Of a stretch of DNA of 17,414 nucleotides, positions 6,522 through 13,939 are shown piece by piece. The stretch is from DASRBO01 sp035653595 (GTDB lineage Bacteria; Actinomycetota; Acidimicrobiia; Acidimicrobiales; JAJPHE01). The translations under genes were made by a program, and so were the position numbers. The notes below the pieces were generated by a model. It worked only from the letters and a program-made list of their open reading frames with translations. It ran no database searches and was not told the DNA's origin. The stretch is taken from positions 1 through 17,414 of the forward strand of contig DASRBO010000158.1 of the NCBI GenBank assembly GCA_035653595.1, written 5' to 3'. Numbering within the stretch: position 1 is the stretch's first letter; the number at the start of each line of letters is the position of its first letter.

Positions 6522-7460
6522 CTAACGGCGGTCGCCGGACACCTCCCCGAGCAGGCGGGCGGCCATCCCGTCGAGGATGTCGGACTCCGACACCAGGCAG
6601 GACCCGAAGCCGAGCAGATCCATCACGCCGTCGAGGACCAGCAGGCCCCCGACGATCACGTCGGCCCGGCCGGGCTCGACGCCGCGCCGCCTGCGGCGCC
6701 CGCCCACCGGCAGGCCGGCCAGCTCCTCCAGCAGGGCCGCCACCCGGGGCCGGGCGAGAACGTGGTGGTGCACCCGGGCCCGGTCGTAGCCGGTCAGGCC
6801 GAGGTCGAGCACGGCGGCGGCGCTCACCGTGCCGGCGAGGCCGATCATCACCTCCGCCCGGGCGAAGGCCGAGGCCCGGCCGGCGCGGGCGGCGGTCAGC
6901 GCCGAGGCGATGGCGGCCCGGGCAGAGGCCAGCTCCTCCGCCGTCGGGGGGTCGGACCGCAGGAAGCGCTCGGTGACCCGGACGCAGCCCATGTCCAGCG
7001 ACACGGCGGAGTCCGCCCGCCCGGCGTGGCCGATCACCAGCTCCGTCGAACCCCCGCCGATGTCCACCACCAGGAAGGGACCGTCCGCCCGGTCCAGCCC
7101 GGCGGTGGCGCCGGCGAAGGACAGCCCGGCCTCCTCGAGGCCGGTGAGCAGCTCGGGCTCCACCCCGACGATGCCGGCCGCCGGGCCGAAGAACTCGTCG
7201 CGGTTGACGGCGTCGCGGGCGGCCGAGGTGGCCACCATCATCACCCGCTCAGCCCCGGCGGCGTCGATGGCCACCCGGTAGCGGCGCAGCACCTCGAGGG
7301 TCCGCTCGATGGCGGCCGGGGCGAGGCGGCGCGAGGTGTCGACCCCCTCTCCCAGGCGGGTGATGCTCATGCGGCGGTCGACCGTCTCCCCGCCCGGCCC
7401 GCAGATGAGCATCCGGGTGGAGTTGGTCCCGCAGTCGAGGGCGGCGACAGTCGGGCTCAA
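6522..7460 (-). CDS. ppx: Ppx/GppA exopolyphosphatase/pppGpp phosphohydrolase family protein
   Basis: About 312 residues, the compact two-domain (ASKHA fold) form seen in actinobacteria. The N-terminal phosphate-1 motif is VAALDCGTNSTRML (5-18). VATSAARDAVN and the catalytic-Glu region LTGLEEAGLSF follow, then the phosphate-2 motif VVDIGGGSTEL, and MIGLAGTVSAAAVLDLGL near the C-terminus. The family removes terminal phosphate from polyphosphate or hydrolyses pppGpp. The start is placed at TTG 7460, which forms a TTGA overlap with the DUF501 stop and puts the family N-terminus at residue 5. A GTG at 7553 in the same frame would add 31 Arg/Pro-rich residues read from inside DUF501 and looks spurious. 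DUF501 followed by ppx is a conserved actinobacterial order (Rv1025-Rv1026 in M. tuberculosis). Confidence 0.93.
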   Translation of the reverse strand: MSPTVAALDCGTNSTRMLICGPGGETVDRRMSITRLGEGVDTSRRLAPAAIERTLEVLRRYRVAIDAAGAERVMMVATSAARDAVNRDEFFGPAAGIVGVEPELLTGLEEAGLSFAGATAGLDRADGPFLVVDIGGGSTELVIGHAGRADSAVSLDMGCVRVTERFLRSDPPTAEELASARAAIASALTAARAGRASAFARAEVMIGLAGTVSAAAVLDLGLTGYDRARVHHHVLARPRVAALLEELAGLPVGGRRRRRGVEPGRADVIVGGLLVLDGVMDLLGFGSCLVSESDILDGMAARLLGEVSGDRR

Positions 7461-7903
7461 GCGGGAGGAGGGGCCGCCAGCTCGGCGGCGACCCAGCGCC
7501 CGACGGGGTCGTCCCCGCCGGCCAGGTACCAGGCGTAGTGGGCGTGCAGGCACTTGACCCCCCGGGCGGTGCCTCCCACTCCCCCGCTGGGGCGGGGGCC
7601 CTCCCAGCCCGGGGGGACGGCGGCGTCCCGCTCGGCGGCGTAGCGGCGGTGGGCGGCGGCCACCTCCTCCGGGTCGACGGCCGCCTCCGCCCGGCGGACT
7701 CCCCCCTCGGACTCCAGCCGGCTGACGGCGACCTTCTCCATCTCTCCCACCAGCCAGTAGCGGGTGGGCATGGGACGGCCGGCCTCGGTCAGGGGGGCGT
7801 TGCGGATCACCACGGGCCGGCCGCCCTCGGCCACCACCACCTCGAACGGCGCCAGCGGACGGCGCCCGAGCAGCTCGGCGACCAGGGGATCGCCCTGGCT
7901 CAC
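7457..7903 (-). CDS. DUF501 family protein
   Basis: A 148-residue protein of unknown function found widely in actinobacteria. The diagnostic features are the VVIRNAPLTEAGRPMPTRYWLVG segment (given here as VVIRNAPL and PTRYWLVG), the SRLESEGGVRRAE helix, and the C-terminal signature GGVGGTARGVKCLHAHYA followed by GGDDPVGRW. Conserved Cys and His residues in KCLHAHYA suggest a metal or catalytic site, but no reaction is established for the family. The start GTG at 7903 overlaps the CoxG stop as GTGA, and the stop overlaps the Ppx start. In many actinobacteria this gene sits in eno-ftsB/divIC-DUF501-ppx; here its upstream neighbours are cox-type genes instead. No signal peptide or membrane segment is visible. 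Confidence 0.9.
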   Translation of the reverse strand: MSQGDPLVAELLGRRPLAPFEVVVAEGGRPVVIRNAPLTEAGRPMPTRYWLVGEMEKVAVSRLESEGGVRRAEAAVDPEEVAAAHRRYAAERDAAVPPGWEGPRPSGGVGGTARGVKCLHAHYAWYLAGGDDPVGRWVAAELAAPPPA

Positions 7904-8676
7904 CGCCGTCGGCGGCTCCGCCGGCGCCGCAGCAGCAGCCAGACCAGGCCCAGGCCCACCAGCCCGCCGGCCAGCGGGGCCAGGCGCTTGGCCACCGAGC
8001 CCCCGGCCGCCCCCAGCAGATCCACCGGCTGGGCCGGCGGGGAGCTCACCGTGCGCACCCCGGGCCGGGCGCCGTTGCCGCTGGCCGGCTCGGCCGTCAC
8101 CTCGGCCGGCCCGGCGGTGGGGGCGGCCACCCGGGCGGCGGGGGGCGGGCCGGGCTGGGGCGCCGGGCCCGGCGCCGGCTGGGGCGTGGCCACCTCGGCC
8201 GGCGCCGCCTGGGCCGACGGGGCCACCCTGGCCCCGGCCAGCACGTCCTCCTCCAGGCGGGTCACGAACTGGTGCAGCAGCTTGTTGCTCACGTCGGCCA
8301 GCACTCCCCGACCGAACTGGGCCACCTTGCCTGTGACCGACAGGTCGGTGTCGATGGACACCGAGGTGCCGTCGCCGTCGCCCTCCAGCCTGGCCGTCAC
8401 GGTCGCCTGGGCGTTGCCCTGACCCCTGGTGTCGCGCCCCTCGGCCCGCAACACCGCCTTGTGGGTGGAGTCGTCGCGCTCCACGAAGCGGGCCGCCCCC
8501 CGGTACTGGGCCGTGATGGGGCCGACCTTGACCTTGACCACCCCCCGGTACTCGTCGCCCTCGACCTCCTGCAGCTCGGCGCCCGGCATGCAGGGGGCGA
8601 TCCGCTCGATGTCGGTGAGCACGGACCACGCTTCCTCGACGGGCACCGACACCCGGAACTGGTTGCTCAACTCCAT
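7900..8676 (-). CDS. coxG: CoxG-like SRPBCC protein with C-terminal membrane anchor
   Basis: A 258-residue protein in three parts. Residues 1-145 are a CoxG/SRPBCC (START-like) domain: MELSNQFRVSVPVEEAWSVL, IAPCMPGAELQEVEGDEYRG, KVKVGPITAQYRG and LSVTGKVAQFGRGVL are all family hallmarks. Residues about 150-225 are a Pro/Ala-rich flexible linker. The end is a hydrophobic segment, LAPLAGGLVGLGLVWLLL, followed by an Arg-rich tail, which fits a single membrane anchor with the basic tail in the cytosol. CoxG proteins tether aerobic CO dehydrogenase-type enzymes to the membrane and have been implicated in delivering quinone to them; the layout here fits that role. The ATG at 8676 lies inside the end of the MocA-like gene (10-nt overlap), and the stop overlaps DUF501. 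Confidence 0.92.
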   Translation of the reverse strand: MELSNQFRVSVPVEEAWSVLTDIERIAPCMPGAELQEVEGDEYRGVVKVKVGPITAQYRGAARFVERDDSTHKAVLRAEGRDTRGQGNAQATVTARLEGDGDGTSVSIDTDLSVTGKVAQFGRGVLADVSNKLLHQFVTRLEEDVLAGARVAPSAQAAPAEVATPQPAPGPAPQPGPPPAARVAAPTAGPAEVTAEPASGNGARPGVRTVSSPPAQPVDLLGAAGGSVAKRLAPLAGGLVGLGLVWLLLRRRRSRRRR

Positions 8677-9233
8677 CTGGCCAAATCCTCCACGGTGTCC
8701 ACGTCGACGGGATCCCCGTCGCACGCTACCTCGCACACCAGCTCCGGCTGCCGGGCCATCAGCACCCGGGCCCCCTCGTCGCCTCCCGGTGGCAGGAGAT
8801 GCCAGATGGAGCGGTCCAGTCGGGTCGGGGGGCGCCGCTGCCCCCCGAAGGTGGCCACCGCCACCGGGCAGTCCGACCCGGCCACCGCCGTCCACGCCGC
8901 CGCCGGCACCAGGGGCTGGTCCCCGAGGCCCACGACCACCGCCTGGTGGCCCCGCCGGCCGGCCCAGGCCAGGCCCACCTGCAGGGAGCTGGCCATGCCG
9001 GACTCCCACGAGTGGTTCACCAGCAGGGTGACCCCGCCGTCGACCACCTCGGAAAGGTCGGTCCCGCCGGCGACGACCACCGTCTCGTCGAGGCCGGCCG
9101 CCACCGCCGCCGCCACCGCCCAGGTCACCAGGGGCCGGCCCCGGAAGGGGGCGAGGAGCTTGGGGGTCGGGCCCCGGAAACGACTTCCCCCGCCGGCGGC
9201 GAGAACCACGGCGGCGGTGGTCAGTCCCGCCAC
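8667..9233 (-). CDS. mocA: MocA-like molybdenum cofactor cytidylyltransferase (NTP transferase)
   Basis: A 188-residue MobA/MocA-type nucleotidyltransferase. The N-terminal nucleotide-binding signature is VVLAAGGGSRFRGPTPKLL (9-27), with the CTP/GTP-binding Lys at 25. NHSWESGMASSLQVGL and the metal-binding GLGDQPLV follow, and the C-terminus has PVDVDTVEDL. MocA converts Mo-molybdopterin and CTP to molybdopterin cytosine dinucleotide, the cofactor form used by CO dehydrogenase/xanthine dehydrogenase-type bacterial enzymes. Its place in this operon supports MocA over MobA, which makes the guanine form. The start GTG 9233 overlaps the cyclase stop by 13 nt. The distinction between CTP and GTP use is inferred from context. 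Confidence 0.9.
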   Translation of the reverse strand: MAGLTTAAVVLAAGGGSRFRGPTPKLLAPFRGRPLVTWAVAAAVAAGLDETVVVAGGTDLSEVVDGGVTLLVNHSWESGMASSLQVGLAWAGRRGHQAVVVGLGDQPLVPAAAWTAVAGSDCPVAVATFGGQRRPPTRLDRSIWHLLPPGGDEGARVLMARQPELVCEVACDGDPVDVDTVEDLARWS

Positions 9234-10666
9234 TCCACCGGGTAGAGGGTCTGGCTCCCCGACAGCCCCTTGAGGGTAACCGACCGGGCCTCGCCGAAGC
9301 GGAACTCGCGGGTGGAGTCGGTCAGCTCCCGCAGGAGCGAGGAGACCAGGATCTCCTCCGGGCCCGCCTCGGTGGTGATGCGGCTGGCCAGGATGACGGT
9401 TCGGCCGAGGAAGTCATCGGCGTCGCGCACCGCCTCGCCCGTGTGCAGACCCTGGTGGATCTGCAGCGGCTCGTCGGGGTGCTCGGAGGAGTACTTCTCG
9501 AACGCCTTCTGCATGGCGATGGCGCAGCGCAGGGCCCGGGCCGCCCCCGAGAAGGCGATCATGAAACCGTCGCCCTGCACCTTGACCTCGTAGCCCTCGT
9601 GGGCGGCGAGCTGCTCGCGCACCATGCGGTGGTAGTCGACCAGCAGCTCGTGCGCGGCCCGGTCGCCCAGCCGCTCGGTCAGCTCGGAGTAGCCGCAGAT
9701 GTCGACGAACATGATCGTCACGGTGCCGTCGGGGGGGATCGGAACCCGGTCGAGATCGCGCTTGGACAGGTCGCGGCCGTCGGCCACGTCGGAGAGCTGG
9801 CGCCACAGCTCCGACGTGCTCAGGGTCTTGAGCAGGGGGCCCCACTTGTCGGCCTCCCTCTGCACCTTGCGCTCGATGCGCTGGACGTGGCGCTCCACCC
9901 TGGGGTCGAACGTGGGCCGGCCGTGGCGACCCCACAGCAGCTCGGGTCCACCGGCCGGGGCCGGGTCGCCGCGGTCCCAGGTCTGGGACTGGCGCTCCCA
10001 GTTGGCCGGATCGAGGGCGGGGCTGGAGGCACCCAGGGCTCCCCTGGCCCCCCGGTCGAGCGCCCCCCGCCGGGGGGAGTCGTCTCTGGGAGCCTTGTCT
10101 GGCTTGGAGCGGACCGTGACCCCGCCCATGATCGGGAAGGCCCGCACCAGGATGCGGGGCGAGCCGGGCAGCACCGGGACATCGGCCAGCTTGATGTGTT
10201 TGCCGCCCATGATGGCCAGCCCGGTCAGCTCCACGTCGATGCCCTCGGGGACGGTGATCTCTATCCCGCCCATGATCGCCACGGCGGTGACGGCGATCTC
10301 GTCGAAGTCGATCTCCGCCCGGCGGAAGTCGATCTCGCAACCGCCCATGACCGCCACCGCCGCCACCTCGCGGCCGGGCCGCCACCGGCCCCGGGCGATC
10401 CCCGGGCTCATCACCCCCACGATCCAGCGCCGGAACCGGCGCCGGCGGGTGTCAGGCGGAGCGGCAGGGTCACCAGCGGTGGCCACCCCGGCCGCGGGGG
10501 CCCCCGACGGCAGGTCCACCAGCAGGGCGTCCAGCTCGCCCCTGGTCTTGGCGGCCAGGGCCACCCCGACCCGCTCGGCGAACTCGTCCAGGGTCAGGGA
10601 GCCGTCGGTGGTGTGCTGGCGCAGGAGGTCGGCCACCCGCGAGCGGTCCTCGTCGGAGACCCGCAT
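9221..10666 (-). CDS. DUF1707 / LiaF-like / class III nucleotidyl cyclase fusion protein
   Basis: 481 residues from the ATG at 10666; an ATG at 10699 would add 11. Residues 1-53 are a DUF1707 domain (MRVSDEDRSRVADLL, DGSLTLDEFAERV). Residues 100-185 form a LiaF C-terminal-like beta-repeat domain with four MGG turns (AVMGGCEID, AIMGGIEIT, AIMGGKHIK, PIMGGVTVR). A charged linker follows, with a probable helical segment at 257-275. Residues about 313-481 are a class III adenylate/guanylate cyclase domain, with metal Asp D322 in FVDICGYSEL and D366 in KVQGDGFMIAF. Near the C-terminal end, GRTVILASR keeps the Arg but has Ile where the transition-state Asn usually sits. The start 10666 was chosen because DUF1707 proteins normally begin MRxSD and a G-run lies 10 nt upstream. 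No membrane helix is visible. It starts just after XdhC and overlaps MocA. Confidence 0.88.
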   Translation of the reverse strand: MRVSDEDRSRVADLLRQHTTDGSLTLDEFAERVGVALAAKTRGELDALLVDLPSGAPAAGVATAGDPAAPPDTRRRRFRRWIVGVMSPGIARGRWRPGREVAAVAVMGGCEIDFRRAEIDFDEIAVTAVAIMGGIEITVPEGIDVELTGLAIMGGKHIKLADVPVLPGSPRILVRAFPIMGGVTVRSKPDKAPRDDSPRRGALDRGARGALGASSPALDPANWERQSQTWDRGDPAPAGGPELLWGRHGRPTFDPRVERHVQRIERKVQREADKWGPLLKTLSTSELWRQLSDVADGRDLSKRDLDRVPIPPDGTVTIMFVDICGYSELTERLGDRAAHELLVDYHRMVREQLAAHEGYEVKVQGDGFMIAFSGAARALRCAIAMQKAFEKYSSEHPDEPLQIHQGLHTGEAVRDADDFLGRTVILASRITTEAGPEEILVSSLLRELTDSTREFRFGEARSVTLKGLSGSQTLYPVEWRD

Positions 10667-10703
10667 GGCCGACTCGCCCCCCGTGCCCTCGATGGACATC
10701 GAC

Positions 10704-11567
10704 TCAGTCTGGCTCAGGCGGAGCCGCCCCGTCACGATGTATCGGCCCGCTCCGGTCCCGCAGCGACGGCACCCGGCCGGCCGAGCCGGAGCGCAGGGCG
10801 ATGATCTCGGCGCAGATGGAGACGGCCGTCTCCTCCGGGGTGCGGGCCCCGATGTCGAGGCCTATGGGCCCCATCACCCGGGCCAGCTCGTCCTCGGTGA
10901 GGCCCGCCTCCAGCAGCCGTCGGCTGCGCTCGGAGTGGGTGCGGCGCGAGCCCATGGCCCCCAGGTAGCCCACCCCGGTGCGCACGGCCGCGGCGATGGC
11001 GGGGACGTCGAACTTGGGGTCGTGGGTGAGCACGCACACCGCGTCGCGGGGCCCCAGCGACGGCCCCACCGCCTGCAGGTGACGATCCGGCCAGTCCACC
11101 ACCACCTGGTCGGCCATCGGGAAGCGCTGCGGCGTGGCGAAGACCGGGCGGGCGTCGCAGACCGTGACCCGGTAGCCGAGGATCTTGGCCACCCGGGCCA
11201 GGGCGGCGGTGAAGTCCACCGCCCCGAAGATGACCATCTGGGGAGGGGGAGCGAACACCTCCACGAACACAGCCACCTCGCGGCGACGGGCCTCGCCGTG
11301 GCGGCCGTAGTGGCGGGTGTGGTTCTGGCCCGACTCCAGGGCGCCCAGGGTGTCGCGGGCGACCACGGCGTCGAGGCGGCCGTCGCCCAGGGTGCCCGAC
11401 CACGGCTGGCCCGGCCGGACGAGGATCCGCGCCCCCAGCACCGGCACGGCCTCGCCGGTCACGGGGGGCTCCTCCCACTCCGCCTCGGGGGCCACCTCGA
11501 TGACGCTGGCCAGGGCCACCGGCTCCTCGGCGCGTATGGCAGCGCTGAGGGCCTCGTACTGGCTCAC
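10704..11567 (-). CDS. XdhC/CoxI/CoxF family maturation protein (full-length, degenerate N-domain)
   Basis: A 287-residue XdhC-type protein. Residues 1-115 resemble the XdhC_CoxI domain (ALASVIEV, LGARILVRPGQPWSGTLGDG, AVFVEVFAPPPQMVIFG), but the usual SGGCVE cysteine motif is replaced by GDGRLD. The C-terminal Rossmann-like half shows LGYRVTVCDARPVFATPQRF, CVLTHDPKFDVPAI, VGYLGAMGSRRTHSERSRRL and IGLDIGARTPEETAVSICAEI, all standard for the family. XdhC binds molybdenum cofactor and assists its sulfuration and insertion into xanthine dehydrogenase-family enzymes. The start GTG 11567 forms GTGA with the stop of the small CoxI-domain gene. Together the two probably act as a pair, with the small protein supplying the cysteine site. 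Confidence 0.9.
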   Translation of the reverse strand: MSQYEALSAAIRAEEPVALASVIEVAPEAEWEEPPVTGEAVPVLGARILVRPGQPWSGTLGDGRLDAVVARDTLGALESGQNHTRHYGRHGEARRREVAVFVEVFAPPPQMVIFGAVDFTAALARVAKILGYRVTVCDARPVFATPQRFPMADQVVVDWPDRHLQAVGPSLGPRDAVCVLTHDPKFDVPAIAAAVRTGVGYLGAMGSRRTHSERSRRLLEAGLTEDELARVMGPIGLDIGARTPEETAVSICAEIIALRSGSAGRVPSLRDRSGPIHRDGAAPPEPD

Positions 11568-11878
11568 CAGTCGAGGGGCTCGACGAAGAGGTGGATGGTC
11601 CCCCCGCAGGTGAGCCCGACGGCGAACGCCTCGTCGTCGGAGTAGCCGAAGGTGCACAGCCGGGGCCGGCCGGCGGCCAGCACCTCGAGGGCCTCGGTGA
11701 CCACCGCCCCCTCCACGCAGCCGCCGGACACCGAACCGGCGACCTCGCCGTCCTCGCTCACGGCCATGGCCGCCCCCGGGTCGCGGGGCCCCGACCCCTC
11801 GAGGCCGACCACCCGGGCCAGCGCCACCCGGCGCCCGGCCGCCCGCCACCGGTCGATGTCGGCCAGGATCTCCCTCAC
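11564..11878 (-). CDS. Small XdhC/CoxI N-terminal-domain protein
   Basis: A 104-residue stand-alone XdhC_CoxI domain. It starts with a helix, ILADIDRWRAAGRRVALARVV, then GSGPRDPGAAMAVSEDGEVAGSVSGGCVE, whose cysteine C54 is the conserved family cysteine, and ends at CGGTIHLFVEPL (C91) after a further C75. It lacks the Rossmann half and ends at a proper stop. The start GTG at 11878 overlaps the VWA stop as GTGA, and the stop overlaps the full-length XdhC start. The frame is clean and the downstream gene has its own CoxI-like N-domain, so this is not a frameshifted XdhC but a separate protein. Inferred role: cofactor sulfuration or handling for the molybdenum enzyme encoded upstream. Confidence 0.88.
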   Translation of the reverse strand: MREILADIDRWRAAGRRVALARVVGLEGSGPRDPGAAMAVSEDGEVAGSVSGGCVEGAVVTEALEVLAAGRPRLCTFGYSDDEAFAVGLTCGGTIHLFVEPLDW

Positions 11879-13032
11879 GCCGCTATCACCTCCGTCAGGG
11901 CCTCCAGCGAGGCCAGCGAATGACCCTCCACGAAGGAGTCAACGTAGGGAAGGGCCGCCGCCATCCCACGGGCCAGAGGGGCGTAGCCGGGGGAGGCCTT
12001 GAGCGGGTTCACCCACACCACCCGGTGGGCCACCCGGTGCAGGCGGGCCATCTCGGTTCCCAGCAGCTCGGGCTCGCCCCGGTCCCAGCCGTCGGAGAGG
12101 ATGACCACCACGGCCCCCCGGGCCATCCCCTTGATCCCGTAGGAGTCGTTGAAGGCCCGCAGCCCCTCCCCCAGCCGGGTGCCCCCCGACCAGTCGGGCA
12201 CCGCCTCGGCCGCCGCCGCCAGGGCCCGGTCGGGGTCGTGGGTGGCCAGCTGCCGGGTCAGGCGGGTGAGGCGGGTGCCGAGGGCGAAGGCCTCCACCTG
12301 GCCGACCCCGACCACGGCCACGTGCAGGAAGCGCAGCAGGGCACGGGCGTAGGGCTCCATGGAGCCGCTGACGTCGCACAGCAGCACCACCCGGCGGGGA
12401 CGGGTGGCGGGCTCGAGGAACGACCGCCGCACGGGCTCGCCCCCCGAGCGCAGGGCCGCCAGCACGGTGCGGCGGGCGTCGGGCCGGCCCCGGCGGCGGG
12501 AGGAGCGCACCAGCCGGCGGCTGCGGCGGCGCGACGACTCCAGCCGCAGCCGGGCCATCACCCGGTACGCCTCCTCCAGCTCCTCCGGGCTGGCCTGGGC
12601 GAAGTCCCGGTCCCGCAGGGTCTCGACCGGGCTGTAACGCACGGTGATGGCGGGGCGGTCGGGACCGCTCGGCGGGTCGTCCGGGCCGGCCCCGGCCTCG
12701 TCGGACTCGTCGTGCAGGACCACCACCGTCTCGGTGGGCACGACAGGCACGCGGATGTTCTCCCGCCCCAGCCAGAACACGGCGAAGGCCCGGTCGTAGG
12801 CGGCGACGTCCTCGGGCCGGCGCACCAGGGTAGCCCGGCCGGCCCAGTACACCGCCGAGCGGCGCTCGAGGCCCACCGCCCCCAGGGCGCGGGCGAAGGC
12901 CACCGCCGCCCCCACCGGCACCGACAGGCCCGACCGGCGCAGGACCCGGACGAAGGCCACCGCCATGCGGGTGCCCTGGCCCCCGCTGCCGGCCGGGGTG
13001 GCCCCGACGGGGACGGGCCCGGCCTCAGCCAC
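11875..13032 (-). CDS. coxE: CoxE-like von Willebrand factor type A protein
   Basis: A 385-residue VWA protein of the CoxE type. The N-terminal 100 residues (FVRVLRRSGLSVPV, RRPEDVAAYDRAFAVFW) are family-typical. An Arg-rich stretch, about 168-190, follows. The VWA domain begins near 213 with VVLLCDVSGSMEPYA; the MIDAS DxSxS is D220, S222, S224, with SGGTRLGEGL and VVVILSDGWDRGEPELL completing it. CoxE partners a MoxR ATPase (CoxD) in maturing the metal active site of CO dehydrogenase. The start used is GTG 13032, overlapping the ATPase stop by 8 nt; ATG 12966 (M23) is a possible alternative that would leave a 58-nt gap. The stop overlaps the next gene. No signal peptide is visible, so the protein is cytosolic. 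Confidence 0.92.
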   Translation of the reverse strand: MAEAGPVPVGATPAGSGGQGTRMAVAFVRVLRRSGLSVPVGAAVAFARALGAVGLERRSAVYWAGRATLVRRPEDVAAYDRAFAVFWLGRENIRVPVVPTETVVVLHDESDEAGAGPDDPPSGPDRPAITVRYSPVETLRDRDFAQASPEELEEAYRVMARLRLESSRRRSRRLVRSSRRRGRPDARRTVLAALRSGGEPVRRSFLEPATRPRRVVLLCDVSGSMEPYARALLRFLHVAVVGVGQVEAFALGTRLTRLTRQLATHDPDRALAAAAEAVPDWSGGTRLGEGLRAFNDSYGIKGMARGAVVVILSDGWDRGEPELLGTEMARLHRVAHRVVWVNPLKASPGYAPLARGMAAALPYVDSFVEGHSLASLEALTEVIAA

Positions 13033-13939
13033 CGGCGGGGGCGGCCCGGGCCACCAGCTCGGCCAGCCCCACCGCCCTCACCCGCTCGGCGTCCTCGCGG
13101 TACTTGAGCACGCTGCCCAGGGTGGCCTCGACGACGCCCTCGTCCAGCTCGGTCCGGCCCAGGGCGGCCAGGGCCTGGGCCCAGTCGATGGTCTCGGCCA
13201 CGCCGGGGGGCTTGTAGAGGCCCATACCCCTCATGGCGCCGACGGCGGCGGCCACCTGGCGGGCCAGGCCCTGGGCGACCTCGGGGGCCCGCAGGGCGAC
13301 GATGGCCACCTCGCGCTCGAAGTCGGGGTGCTCGACCCAGTGGTAGAGGCAGCGGCGCTTGAGGGCGTCGTGGACGTCGCGGGTGCGGTTGGAGGTGAGC
13401 ACCACCACCGGAGGCGCCTCCGCCCTGAAGGTGCCCAGCTCGGGCACGGTGACGGCGTAGTCCGACAGGATCTCCAGCAGGAACGCCTCGAACTCGTCGT
13501 CAGCCCGGTCCACCTCGTCGATGAGCAGGACCGGCGGCGGCTCCAGCCCCGCCCCGGGCGGGGCAATGGCCCGCAGCAGGGGCCGGCGCACCAGGAAGCG
13601 CTCGGAGAACAGCTCGTCCTCCACCTCCGCCGCCACCTCGGCACCCCCACCGCGCAGCTCGGCCGCCCGCAGGTGCAGCAGCTGGCGGGAGTAGTCCCAC
13701 TCGTAGACGGCCTGGGTGACGTCGATCCCCTCGTAGCACTGCAGCCGCACCAGCTCGGCACCCCGCCAGCGGGCGATGACCTTGGCCACCTCGGTCTTGC
13801 CCACCCCGGCCTCGCCCTCGAGCAGCAGCGGGCGGGCCAGGGTGATGGCCAGGAAGACGGCGGTGGCCAGGCCCTCGTCGGCCAGGTAGCCGTGGTGGGC
13901 CAGGGCGGCGCGGACCTCCTCCGGATCGGCCGCGGTCAG
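13025..13939 (-). CDS. coxD: CoxD-like MoxR-family AAA+ ATPase (probable CTG start)
   Basis: A 304-residue AAA+ ATPase: Walker A GEAGVGKT (42-49), the MoxR-type LVRLQCYEGIDVTQAVYEW segment, Walker B VLLIDEVDRA with D141 and E142, and the sensor region VVLTSNRTRDVHDALKRRC. CoxD proteins use ATP to help build the active site of Mo hydroxylases together with CoxE. The only ATG/GTG/TTG near the 5' end is the GTG at 13804, inside Walker A, which would destroy the enzyme. Family-like sequence (TAADPEEVRAALAHHGYLADEGLATAV) runs back exactly to a CTG at 13939 that overlaps the CoxM stop as CTGA, mirroring the ATGA/GTGA junctions elsewhere in the operon. I therefore infer a rare CTG initiation; an assembly error in the start codon is the alternative. 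Confidence 0.9.
   Translation of the reverse strand: MTAADPEEVRAALAHHGYLADEGLATAVFLAITLARPLLLEGEAGVGKTEVAKVIARWRGAELVRLQCYEGIDVTQAVYEWDYSRQLLHLRAAELRGGGAEVAAEVEDELFSERFLVRRPLLRAIAPPGAGLEPPPVLLIDEVDRADDEFEAFLLEILSDYAVTVPELGTFRAEAPPVVVLTSNRTRDVHDALKRRCLYHWVEHPDFEREVAIVALRAPEVAQGLARQVAAAVGAMRGMGLYKPPGVAETIDWAQALAALGRTELDEGVVEATLGSVLKYREDAERVRAVGLAELVARAAPAGG

Noticed and set aside
5474..6976. 500-codon plus-strand frame opposite the aminotransferase and Ppx genes
   Set aside because: Low-complexity Gly/Pro/Arg/His composition and no motifs; the minus-strand genes here have clear catalytic motifs.
6522..7553. Longer Ppx reading frame starting at GTG 7553
   Set aside because: The extra 31 residues are Arg/Pro-rich, lie in the DUF501 coding region and precede the normal family N-terminus. 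The TTG at 7460 overlapping the DUF501 stop fits better.
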